In this document: piece after piece, positions 8,482-16,102 of the stretch
How positions within the stretch are numbered: the first letter of the stretch is position 1
Layout of the letters: each line of letters opens with the position of its first letter
NCBI GenBank assembly: GCA_029269725.1
Contig: JARJHS010000004.1
Coordinates: 1-64,000 of the forward strand
DNA: 64,000 nucleotides
Reading direction: 5' to 3'
Source of the DNA: Pollutibacter soli
GTDB taxonomy: Bacteria > Bacteroidota > Bacteroidia > Chitinophagales > Chitinophagaceae
Translations under genes and position numbers: made by a program
Notes under the pieces: model-generated
What the model was told of the DNA's origin: nothing
Databases searched by the model: none
The model's input: only the letters and a program-made list of their open reading frames with translations

Positions 8482-9885
8482 TTAAAGTTTACCAAGTGAT
8501 CTGTAGTAACCGATCTTGGCAGTTGCGGCATCATATAGTGCCTGGAAAAAATTACTTTGTGCAGTCTGGAAATCTGTATCAGCCTGTAACACCTCGAAGC
8601 TGGATCCCAGACCTGATTCATATTTTTTCTTCGTAGTGAAATATACCCGTTCGGCGAGTTGCATATTTCTTTCCTGCATGTCCAGCGTAGAGAGAGAATT
8701 TTTGAAAATATTCAACGCAGCTTCTCTTTGCAGGTCGATCACTTTTGCCATATTTTCAAGATTGTTGGCTGTTTTCTCCAGGTTATATTGTGCCTGCCTT
8801 ATACGATAATGCTTTTGCATTCCGTCGAAAATGGGAACATTGATATTCAAGCCAACATATGAAGATTTAAACCACGGTTCGTCCGGATTGAAAAAGGTTA
8901 ATTTCTGACGCATTGCATTGGCACTGTAATTCCAGAAAGCAGCAACCGTCGGCAGGTATGACAATTTGTATCTGCGAACATCCATTGTTTGCAATTCTTT
9001 TAATGTTGTAAGCATCCTGATCTCGCTTCTGTCTTCATACCGGAAATTGGCCGCATCGAGTACATCACGTTTTACAAAATCAACATTCAAGGTATCTCTC
9101 AACATCAAAGTGTCTCGCTGGCCTAACCCTAATGCATATTTCAATGAAGCATAACCGACGTAAATAAAATTGTCAGTCTGGGTATTGCTGGTGCGGAGAT
9201 TGTTCAGGCTCACAGTTGTTTTATCGATATCCAATTTTTCAGCAAATCCGTTCTGGTATAACTTGTTCTGATCTGATAACAATTTCTCTAGGCGCTGAAT
9301 GCTCTCCACCAAAAACACTTTTCTTTTTTCTGCGATCAATACGGCATAATAAGAGCGGTAGACATTGCTTTTCACACTATCTTCCATCACCTGGATATTC
9401 ATGTCCGCAAATTTCAAAGCCGTACTTCTTGCCTGGAGACCAACAAACACATCGGGTTGAAATAGTAACTGCTGAAACGCAAATCCTGCAGAAGCCTGCC
9501 AGGGTACACCAAACTGAGCTGGAAAATATTTCATTGGCTCATCCGGTTTTATAATCGGCGAACCCGATCCGTTCTTTACACCTTCATCCTGCAATACTCC
9601 ATATACCTGTGGTGTAACGAAGTCCGGAAACATCATCACGGGAATATTGAAATAATACTGTGCACTCAGCGTACCATTCAATTGAGGAAGTGCCTGGCCG
9701 GTAAGCTCTTTATTTTTTGCGTCCTGGATCTTGCGATCGACCCTGAGGTTTTTTATATCATTTACATTCTGCAATGCAAACTGTACTGCTTCAGTCACGG
9801 TGAATTCATACTTCTTCTGCGCTTTCAATTCCAAAAATGAAATGAGCAACAGACCGACTATTAGTGTTATTTTTCTCATACCCAT
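8482..9885 (-). CDS. TolC family outer-membrane efflux protein
   Basis: Outer-membrane channel of the efflux operon, 467 residues, with a Sec signal peptide (MGMRKITLIVGLLLISFLELKA). Two OEP repeats of long helices and strands are seen, the second ending with GLGSSFEVLQADTDFQTAQSNFFQALYDAATAKIGYYRSLGKL, a typical TolC-family C-terminus. Coiled-coil-like stretches around 200-260 and 370-450 fit the periplasmic helical barrel. The gene begins 5 bp after the stop of the tetR-type regulator, so co-transcription is almost certain. Confidence 0.9.
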   Translation of the reverse strand: MGMRKITLIVGLLLISFLELKAQKKYEFTVTEAVQFALQNVNDIKNLRVDRKIQDAKNKELTGQALPQLNGTLSAQYYFNIPVMMFPDFVTPQVYGVLQDEGVKNGSGSPIIKPDEPMKYFPAQFGVPWQASAGFAFQQLLFQPDVFVGLQARSTALKFADMNIQVMEDSVKSNVYRSYYAVLIAEKRKVFLVESIQRLEKLLSDQNKLYQNGFAEKLDIDKTTVSLNNLRTSNTQTDNFIYVGYASLKYALGLGQRDTLMLRDTLNVDFVKRDVLDAANFRYEDRSEIRMLTTLKELQTMDVRRYKLSYLPTVAAFWNYSANAMRQKLTFFNPDEPWFKSSYVGLNINVPIFDGMQKHYRIRQAQYNLEKTANNLENMAKVIDLQREAALNIFKNSLSTLDMQERNMQLAERVYFTTKKKYESGLGSSFEVLQADTDFQTAQSNFFQALYDAATAKIGYYRSLGKL

Positions 9886-9890
9886 TCGTT

Positions 9891-10517
9891 TTATTTCTTT
9901 GTATGTATTGGTCTTTCCTGTTTATACTTAACAATCAGCTGGTATCCTTTTTCCGTTACCAGGCCAAATAAAAAATTTTCAAGTAACTCCAGTGTTACCT
10001 CAACCAGGTTGTACTTCGTAGGGGGATAAACTTCGATATTGAAAGGAATCAGCATGGATTCCAGCCGGAATTTGGCAAGTACCGTTATGTTCAGATCGGG
10101 TCGGTAGAGTCCTTCTTCAATGCCCCAACGAATGTTACGGTCGATTGAGGAGAGGAGGAAATTATTCTTGTGCTCGACCCATTTTTTGTAAGCCTCGAAG
10201 TGAAATTTCTGAAGATCATACAGTACCATCGGATTCATGTTCCTCAAAAACTCCTGGATCATCGTCATAGTAAGGAAAATTTCATCCACCGCATTTACCG
10301 CGCTACTTCCACAGTCCATGCATTTGTCCTGCAGATCTTTGATGTCTTCGTCAACGACCGCCATCACCAGGTCATTCTTGTCGGCAAAATATTGATAGAT
10401 GGTCTTTTTCGATATCCCCAATTGTGTTGCGATATCATCCATCGAAACTGATCTGATGCCGTACTGCATGAACAAATCCATCGCGCGGGCCTGTATTCTT
10501 TCTTTTGTTTCAACCAT
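9891..10517 (-). CDS. TetR/AcrR family transcriptional regulator of the efflux operon
   Basis: A 208-residue repressor. The N-terminal helix-turn-helix is clear: AMDLFMQYGIRSVSMDDIATQLGISKKTIYQYFADKNDLV. The rest is a helical ligand-binding and dimerisation domain without recognisable specificity. I chose the ATG at 10517 (MVETKERIQ); a TTG two codons upstream is the alternative. It heads the leftward operon, and the only promoter seen is nested in a perfect inverted repeat just upstream, the expected arrangement for an autorepressing TetR protein. Ligand binding would release the whole pump operon. Confidence 0.9.
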   Translation of the reverse strand: MVETKERIQARAMDLFMQYGIRSVSMDDIATQLGISKKTIYQYFADKNDLVMAVVDEDIKDLQDKCMDCGSSAVNAVDEIFLTMTMIQEFLRNMNPMVLYDLQKFHFEAYKKWVEHKNNFLLSSIDRNIRWGIEEGLYRPDLNITVLAKFRLESMLIPFNIEVYPPTKYNLVEVTLELLENFLFGLVTEKGYQLIVKYKQERPIHTKK

Positions 10518-10536
10518 CGACAAGAAAATTGGACGA

Positions 10537-10577
10537 CAAAACTATGGAAACTTATTATGTAACAAAAGTTTCCATAG
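10537..10577 (-). promoter_or_regulatory. Efflux operon promoter nested in a perfect inverted-repeat operator
   Basis: CTATGGAAACTT (10542-10553) and AAGTTTCCATAG (10566-10577) are perfect inverted 12-mers separated by 12 bp. On the - strand a TTG (-33 type) lies in the spacer and, 18 bp on, TAGTTTTG (10544 to 10537) matches the Bacteroidota -7 consensus TAnnTTTG. The -7 element overlaps the left arm, so a bound TetR dimer pair would block RNA polymerase. The predicted start of transcription is about 10-15 bp before the tetR ATG. Confidence 0.85.
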
Positions 10578-10942
10578 AAAAATTTTACCATTCATCCTTT
10601 TCTTAAAAAATACCCCTTTCAGACTCAGTGGACCGGGCTAATCGCCTGTTTTTTCTTTAGTTTTTCCTTTATTGCTGCCAGATTCCTCGCCTGAGCCGGA
10701 AAGGGGTAAAAAATTCTTTAAATACTCCGCTAAACTAATCTGCCAGACTTCAGCTTAAAAGATTAAAAAGGTAAAATACCAGTGAATAACCGGTCAGAGG
10801 TATCGTCTGAACGGTAAACCTGTTGGTTGATAGACGGAGAAGTGGATCAAATTCCTTTAATCGGGGATAATGTTCTTTCTGCCAACAGAATTTTCCCGTG
10901 AAATCCGGGTTATAAGCCATCCTTCACCCGCTGTCTTATGAC
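10578..10942. other. Intergenic region between tetR and the DUF502 gene
   Basis: No gene is seen. The region holds the 98-bp inverted-repeat element described separately. The right part (10709-10942) shows only the approach to the promoter of the DUF502 gene. Confidence 0.6.
10611..10708. repeat. 98-bp element with 18-bp terminal inverted repeats (MITE-like)
   Basis: The left end TACCCCTTTCAGACTCAG and the right end CTGAGCCGGAAAGGGGTA match as inverted repeats at 16 of 18 positions (first 10 perfect). Both ends are flanked by a run of A that could be a target duplication. The 62-bp interior has no open frame. It could be a small non-autonomous transposable element or a structured RNA hairpin; a single copy does not decide. 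Confidence 0.55.
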
Positions 10943-10950
10943 TATTTTTG
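10943..10950 (+). promoter_or_regulatory. -7 promoter element of the DUF502 gene
   Basis: TATTTTTG fits TAnnTTTG and lies 18 bp before the chosen ATG. No good -33 TTG is seen at the right distance. It supports the start at 10968 over the upstream in-frame ATG at 10938. Confidence 0.45.
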
Positions 10951-10967
10951 TCCTGAAACTTCAACCA

Positions 10968-11627
10968 ATGAGATTCAAATTCAAAAACATAATCCCTTAT
11001 TTTTTCCAGGGTCTGATCATCCTGGCTCCGATATTTATAACGGGGTGGGCAGTTCTTTCTCTTTTCAATTGGATCGACCGGATACTCCCCAACCTGGTAC
11101 AAATGCTCTTTCCCAGTTTTATCAAACTCGATCAGTATGGATATCCCCAAAGGATACCAGGCCTGGGGTTTCTGATGGTAATCGTTGTCGTTTTGCTGGT
11201 GGGTTATATTTCTTCTTCATTTGTTGTGGGAAAGCTGGTGGATCTGTTTGATCACCTGTTGGAAAAAACACCAGGTATAAGGATCATCTATACGACTGTA
11301 AAAGATTTCTTTGAAGCTTTTGCAGGAAACAAACGGAAGTTTGACAGGGCCGTTCTTGTCAGTATTATTTCAGATGATGTGTACCAGGTCGGATTTATTA
11401 CGCACGAGGCTCTTTCCGAATTCGGACTTCATGAGCATGTGGCGGTTTATATTCCTCAGTCATATGCGTTTGCGGGGCATCTCTATTTTGTAAAAAAGGA
11501 CAGGGTAAAAATATTAACGGATATCGGAGCGGCAGACGCGATGAAGTTCGCCATTTCAGGAGGAGTAGCAGAAATTGATGACGATCACGCTACACTCTCA
11601 GCTCCAAGGAAAACAAAGACTGAGTGA
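10968..11627 (+). CDS. DUF502 family inner-membrane protein
   Basis: A 219-residue protein with two hydrophobic helices near the N-terminus (PYFFQGLIILAPIFITGWAV and GLGFLMVIVVVLLVGYIS) followed by a cytoplasmic or periplasmic domain. The motifs PGIRIIYTTVKDFFEAF and LVSIISDDVYQVGFIT are typical of DUF502, a widespread family of unknown function. The C-terminus is charged and overlaps the start of the next gene by 4 bp (ATGA), indicating translational coupling. No catalytic motif is apparent. Confidence 0.85.
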   Translation: MRFKFKNIIPYFFQGLIILAPIFITGWAVLSLFNWIDRILPNLVQMLFPSFIKLDQYGYPQRIPGLGFLMVIVVVLLVGYISSSFVVGKLVDLFDHLLEKTPGIRIIYTTVKDFFEAFAGNKRKFDRAVLVSIISDDVYQVGFITHEALSEFGLHEHVAVYIPQSYAFAGHLYFVKKDRVKILTDIGAADAMKFAISGGVAEIDDDHATLSAPRKTKTE

Positions 11628-12592
11628 GATTTGGGATTTCTTTTGTACTGGCATTATTGATTTGCCAGTCCTGTTATTGCTGGGGGTTTTTCGGACACAG
11701 AAAGATCAACAATTATGCGGTGTTTATGCTGCCGCCGCAAATGATTATTTTCTACAAGAAGAATATTGATTTTCTTATTGAGCATGCTGTCGACCCTGAC
11801 AAGCGCCGATACCTGGTAGCAGCCGAGGGCCCGCGGCACTACATCGATCTTGATCAGTATGGTGAATACCCTTATAAAAACCTGCCACGAAACTGGGATT
11901 CAGCAGTGCAGGTTTTTAGTGCAGACAGTTTGCAGAAACACGGCGTTGTGCCATGGTGGATATTAAGAATGAAATGGAGATTGACTAAGGCTTTTAAAGA
12001 GAAAAACCGTACTGCAATCCTGAAAATATCCGCAGATATCGGGCATTATATTGCTGATGCCCATGTACCCCTTCATGCCAGCAGTAACCATAATGGCCAG
12101 TACACCAATCAAACAGGTATCCATGGATTCTGGGAGAGCCGGGTACCGGAATTGTTTGCTACAAAGGAGTATGATTTTGTAATCGGCAAAGCGGTATACC
12201 TTGCCCATCCGGAAAAATTCATCTGGGAGCGGGTACTTGAAAGTGCTGCTGCGGCTGATACCGTTCTCAAAACAGAAAGTTCTCTCAATGCGGAATTTCC
12301 TGTTTTTGGCAAATATGCCTATGAGGAAAGAAACGGATTACTGGTCAGGCAGTATTCTACCAGCTATTCTGCCCAATATCAGCAAAGATTACAAGGGATG
12401 GTTGAAAGAAGGATGAGGCAATCCATTTTTGCCGTTGCGAGTTTCTGGTATACCGCCTGGGTCGATGCTGGCCAACCGGATCTGTCAAAAATCAGCGACG
12501 AAGAATTTTCAATATCCGAACTGATTGAATGGGAAGAGTTGAACAGGCAGTGGCAAAACGGCCCTAAGTCCGAACGCACTTGCTCAAATTGA
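11624..12592 (+). CDS. Zinc-dependent phospholipase C / S1-P1 nuclease-like secreted protein
   Basis: The 322-residue product has a signal peptide (MRFGISFVLALLICQSCYC) followed directly by WGFFGHRKIN. A Trp at the mature N-terminus plus the nearby His is the zinc-binding start of the phospholipase C/P1 nuclease fold. Further ligands appear in DIGHYIADAHVPLHAS (HxxxD and following His) and GIHGFWESR (HxxxE). All-alpha composition and length agree with the family. It is therefore likely a periplasmic or exported phosphoesterase acting on nucleic acids or phospholipids; which one is open. Overlap with the DUF502 gene suggests a two-gene operon. Confidence 0.8.
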   Translation: MRFGISFVLALLICQSCYCWGFFGHRKINNYAVFMLPPQMIIFYKKNIDFLIEHAVDPDKRRYLVAAEGPRHYIDLDQYGEYPYKNLPRNWDSAVQVFSADSLQKHGVVPWWILRMKWRLTKAFKEKNRTAILKISADIGHYIADAHVPLHASSNHNGQYTNQTGIHGFWESRVPELFATKEYDFVIGKAVYLAHPEKFIWERVLESAAAADTVLKTESSLNAEFPVFGKYAYEERNGLLVRQYSTSYSAQYQQRLQGMVERRMRQSIFAVASFWYTAWVDAGQPDLSKISDEEFSISELIEWEELNRQWQNGPKSERTCSN

Positions 12593-12593
12593 C

Positions 12594-12601
12594 TAACTTT
12601 G
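12594..12601 (+). promoter_or_regulatory. -7 promoter element before serC
   Basis: TAACTTTG is an exact TAnnTTTG match, placed directly after the stop of the preceding gene and 36 bp before the serC ATG. The -33 element is not clear. Confidence 0.5.
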
Positions 12602-12637
12602 CGCCTCCGGAATTGAAGATCTTTTGAAATTTATTTT

Positions 12638-13729
12638 ATGAATACTACAGAACAGATGATCAGGAAACACAATTTTAATTCAGGTCCAAGTGTATTGCCC
12701 AAAGAAGTTTTTGAGGAAGCATCTGCATCAATACTGAATTTTAATAATACTGGTCTGTCGATTCTGGAAATCGGTCATCGTACACCGTTATTTGAAAATG
12801 TCCTCGAAGAAGCCGTATCACTGGTGAAAGAGCTGATGCATCTGGACAGTGATAAAGAGGTGTTGTTTTTGCATGGTGGTGCAACAACGCAGTTTTTCCA
12901 GGTTCCGATGAATCTGCTGGATGAGCAGGCGAAAGCTGCTTATCTTGACTGTGGAACCTGGGGCACCAAAGCGATTAAGGAAGCGAAACTTTTTGGAAAT
13001 GTGGAAATGGTGGCGAGTTCAAAAGATAAAAACTACACCTACATTCCGAAGGGATATACCATTCCTGAGGATGCTGTTTATTTTCATTACACTTCAAACA
13101 ATACAATAGAAGGAACACAGATGCACGCCATTCCGGAAACAAAAGTTCCGTTGGTTGCAGATATGAGTAGTGATATTCTCAGCTACAATATGGATTTTAA
13201 TCGCTTCGCCCTGATATATGCAGGCGCGCAAAAAAATATTGGAGCTGCTGGTGTAAACCTGGTGATTCTTGAAAAAGATATGCTTGGAAAGGTGAACAGG
13301 AAATTGCCGGGAATGATGGATTACCGTCAGCATATTGAGCATCATTCCATGTTGAATACGCCACCTGTTTTTGCAATATATGTTTGTCTGCTTACACTGC
13401 GTTGGCTGAAAAAAAGAGGTGGCATTTCTGCAATTGAAAAAGTGAATGATCGGAAAGCAAAATTGCTGTACGACACGTTAGATAGCTTACCGGTATTCAA
13501 ACCAACAGTGGCGAGAGAAGACCGTAGCAAAATGAATGTTGTATTTATAATGCAAAACCCTGAGCTTGAAAAACCATTTCTTGATTTATGTAAGCAGGAG
13601 GGAATGGTAGGGGTGAAGGGACATCGCAGCGTGGGTGGTTTACGGGTATCGTTGTATAACGCACTTGAAATGGAAAGCGTAGAAGCGCTCGTAAGTCTGA
13701 TGAAACATTTTGCGCAAAAGCATGGTTAG
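12638..13729 (+). CDS. serC: Phosphoserine aminotransferase
   Basis: SerC converts 3-phosphohydroxypyruvate and glutamate to phosphoserine in serine synthesis, using pyridoxal phosphate in the cytoplasm. The product is 363 residues. Family hallmarks: HNFNSGPSVLP at the start, HGGATTQFFQVPMNL (cofactor phosphate site), YADMSSD-like VADMSSDILS, and AGAQKNIGAAG with the PLP lysine K199. The C-terminus GHRSVGGLRVSLYNA is also typical. A second Met (residue 7) is an alternative start. Downstream lies DUF1015, a common neighbour of serine-pathway genes in Bacteroidota; serA is not in the window. Confidence 0.95.
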   Translation: MNTTEQMIRKHNFNSGPSVLPKEVFEEASASILNFNNTGLSILEIGHRTPLFENVLEEAVSLVKELMHLDSDKEVLFLHGGATTQFFQVPMNLLDEQAKAAYLDCGTWGTKAIKEAKLFGNVEMVASSKDKNYTYIPKGYTIPEDAVYFHYTSNNTIEGTQMHAIPETKVPLVADMSSDILSYNMDFNRFALIYAGAQKNIGAAGVNLVILEKDMLGKVNRKLPGMMDYRQHIEHHSMLNTPPVFAIYVCLLTLRWLKKRGGISAIEKVNDRKAKLLYDTLDSLPVFKPTVAREDRSKMNVVFIMQNPELEKPFLDLCKQEGMVGVKGHRSVGGLRVSLYNALEMESVEALVSLMKHFAQKHG

Positions 13730-13779
13730 TTTCCGGCTTTCAAACAATTCAATTTTCAACTTAAAATAAAACTTACTGC

Positions 13780-14997
13780 ATGTCATTGATTGCTCCGTTC
13801 AGGGCATTGAGGCCGGTGCCGGCTTTAGCTTCCCAGGTTGCTTCACGTCCGTATGATGTACTTAATAGTGAAGAGGCGAGACAGGAAGCAGCCGGAAATC
13901 CGAATAGTTTTCTTCATGTTACAAAATCTGAAATTGATCTTCCGGGTGATGTACATGTCTATTCCAAACTGGTGTACGAGAAAGCCGCAGAAAATTTAAA
14001 ACAGCTGGAAAAAGATGGAGTGCTGGTGAGAGATGATAAGCCTCATTATTATATCTACAGATTGATCATGGATGGCCGCAGCCAGACAGGTCTTGTTTGT
14101 GTTTCTTCTGTTGATGATTATAATAAAGACCTGATCAAAAAACATGAGTTCACGCGTCCTGAAAAAGAACAGGACAGGATCGATCACATGAAAACGATCA
14201 AGGCACAGACAGGAAATGTATTTCTCGCATATAACAATGTTGCTGAACTGGATAAACTGATCAACGACTGGAAAGCTGCGAAAGAACCTGTGTATGATTT
14301 TGTGGCCGATGATGGAATCTCACATACGATCTGGGTGGTAGATGATCAAGAGACAGTCGAAAAAATCACAAACCTTTTTGGTACAAAAGTTCCTGTAACT
14401 TATATCGCTGATGGACATCATCGTGCAGCCAGTGCATCAAAAGTCTTTTCAAAGGATCTGGAAGGAAGCGATTTTTTTCTGACAACTGTTTTTCCAGCAA
14501 GTGAACTTAAAATCCTCGACTATAATCGTGTCGTTCGTGACCTGAACGGATTAACTGCAGAAACATTTTTAGAATCGCTGAAAAAGGATTTTGATGTCAG
14601 CAGTTCCATAGAACCTGTTAAACCTGCAGAGCTTCACGAATTTGGTCTGTATCTTGAAGGCAAATGGTATCGATTGAAAGCGAGACCAGGAACATTTGCC
14701 ACTGATCCCGTAGGCGTCCTTGATGTAAGCATTTTATCTGCCAATGTACTGGATAAACTGCTGGGAATAAAAGATCAGCGTACAGATAAGAGAATTGATT
14801 TTGTCGGTGGTATCAGGGGTTTAGGTGAACTGGAAAAGCGTGTGAATTCCGGTGAGATGAAACTGGCTTTCAGCTTTTATCCTGTGAGTATTGAACAATT
14901 GTTTGCGATTGCCGATAGTGGAAATGTAATGCCACCCAAGAGTACCTGGTTTGAACCAAAGCTCAGGGATGGTTTGCTGACTAACCTTATCGGATAA
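13780..14997 (+). CDS. DUF1015 family protein
   Basis: A 405-residue cytoplasmic protein of the DUF1015 family. Signature segments are VASRPYDVLNSEEARQEA near the start, the FTRPEKEQDRIDHMKTIKAQTGNVFLAY segment around residue 125-155, and YIADGHHRAASASKVF around 207, whose HH pair resembles a metal or phosphate site. The function is not established. It follows serC by 50 bp and probably shares its transcript. Confidence 0.85.
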   Translation: MSLIAPFRALRPVPALASQVASRPYDVLNSEEARQEAAGNPNSFLHVTKSEIDLPGDVHVYSKLVYEKAAENLKQLEKDGVLVRDDKPHYYIYRLIMDGRSQTGLVCVSSVDDYNKDLIKKHEFTRPEKEQDRIDHMKTIKAQTGNVFLAYNNVAELDKLINDWKAAKEPVYDFVADDGISHTIWVVDDQETVEKITNLFGTKVPVTYIADGHHRAASASKVFSKDLEGSDFFLTTVFPASELKILDYNRVVRDLNGLTAETFLESLKKDFDVSSSIEPVKPAELHEFGLYLEGKWYRLKARPGTFATDPVGVLDVSILSANVLDKLLGIKDQRTDKRIDFVGGIRGLGELEKRVNSGEMKLAFSFYPVSIEQLFAIADSGNVMPPKSTWFEPKLRDGLLTNLIG

Positions 14998-15007
14998 AAG
15001 GTCATAT

Positions 15008-16024
15008 ATGCGTCGATTTTTTTTAATTTTTTATTTGATTGTTGTTTCATCGCAGGCCGAAGCACAAACCAGTGAACAGGTAAGTGAAGCTGCATTGAAA
15101 TTTCTGCAGAAAGGTGATTATTCAAATGCGGTCATGGTGCTGAATCGGGGTCTGCAGAAATCACCAGATGATCTTATATTGAACCGCGACCTTGCGTACA
15201 CCTATTATCTTCAGAGAGATTATGCAAACGCGTTAAAATATATAAGTCCTTTGCTGGATCGGGAGGATGCTGATGTGAAAACGTATCAGATCGGAGGAAA
15301 TATCTATAAGGCATTAGAAGAAGTAAAAGCCTGCGATAAGATGTATGTGAAAGCGCTGAAAAAATATCCGACCAGCGGCGCATTGTACAGTGAGTACGGA
15401 GAATTGTTGTGGGCAAGAAAAGAAGGTGCAAATGCTATTGCCAACTGGGAAAAAGGTATCAGCACAGACCCTACCTGGCCATCCAATTATTATCACGCTG
15501 CGAAATATTATTATGCGCGCGCTGATAAAGTCTGGAGTCTTATTTATGGCGAGATTTTCATTAATATGGAGAGTTATTCTGAGCGCAGCGGTGAAACGAA
15601 ACTACTTTTACTTGAATCCTATAAAAAATTTTATACCACAGCTGATGTGTTTAAAGATTATGAAGCTGCTAAGAAATCCGGTTTCGAAAATGCTGTGATT
15701 TCGACACTGAAAAAATATGATTCAGAAGCCGCTGGCGGAATTACTCCATCTTCTTTAACTGCAATTCGCACCAGGTTTGTTACTGACTGGTTCCAGACTT
15801 ACGGTAAACAATACCCGCTGCGTTTGTTTGATCAATGGCAATATCTCGTCAGAGAAGGAATGTTTGATGCCTATAATCAATGGATATTCGGCCCTGCGGC
15901 AAACCTGCCGGAATACCAGCTTTGGGTAAAGGCCAACGATAAAGCTGTTGCTGATTTCACTTATTACCAGCGCAACAGGGTTTTTAAGATGCCGGCAGGT
16001 CAGTACTACGGAAATCAGAAGTAA
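15008..16024 (+). CDS. Secreted tetratricopeptide repeat protein
   Basis: The 338-residue product starts with a signal peptide (MRRFFLIFYLIVVSSQAEA). Several TPR units follow: ALKFLQKGDYSNAVMVLNRG, LAYTYYLQRDYANALKYISP and LYSEYGELLWARKEGANAI, up to about residue 190. The C-terminal 130 residues are less repetitive and rich in aromatic residues. It is likely a periplasmic scaffold protein; partners are unknown. It begins 10 bp after DUF1015 and ends at a convergent terminator. Confidence 0.75.
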   Translation: MRRFFLIFYLIVVSSQAEAQTSEQVSEAALKFLQKGDYSNAVMVLNRGLQKSPDDLILNRDLAYTYYLQRDYANALKYISPLLDREDADVKTYQIGGNIYKALEEVKACDKMYVKALKKYPTSGALYSEYGELLWARKEGANAIANWEKGISTDPTWPSNYYHAAKYYYARADKVWSLIYGEIFINMESYSERSGETKLLLLESYKKFYTTADVFKDYEAAKKSGFENAVISTLKKYDSEAAGGITPSSLTAIRTRFVTDWFQTYGKQYPLRLFDQWQYLVREGMFDAYNQWIFGPAANLPEYQLWVKANDKAVADFTYYQRNRVFKMPAGQYYGNQK

Positions 16025-16037
16025 GGAGTAATACACG

Positions 16038-16100
16038 TGACAGGTCTGGGAAGTTTACCCAGAACATAAGCGTTATTAAAGACCTGTCAGGTTTGATCTT
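16038..16100. terminator. Convergent terminator with nested hairpins
   Basis: TGACAGGTCT (16038-16047) and AGACCTGTCA (16080-16089) are perfect inverted 10-mers. Between them CTGGG and CCCAG form an inner hairpin. A T6 run follows at about 16099. It separates the rightward TPR gene from the leftward acyl-CoA synthetase gene. Confidence 0.7.
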
Positions 16101-16102
16101 TT

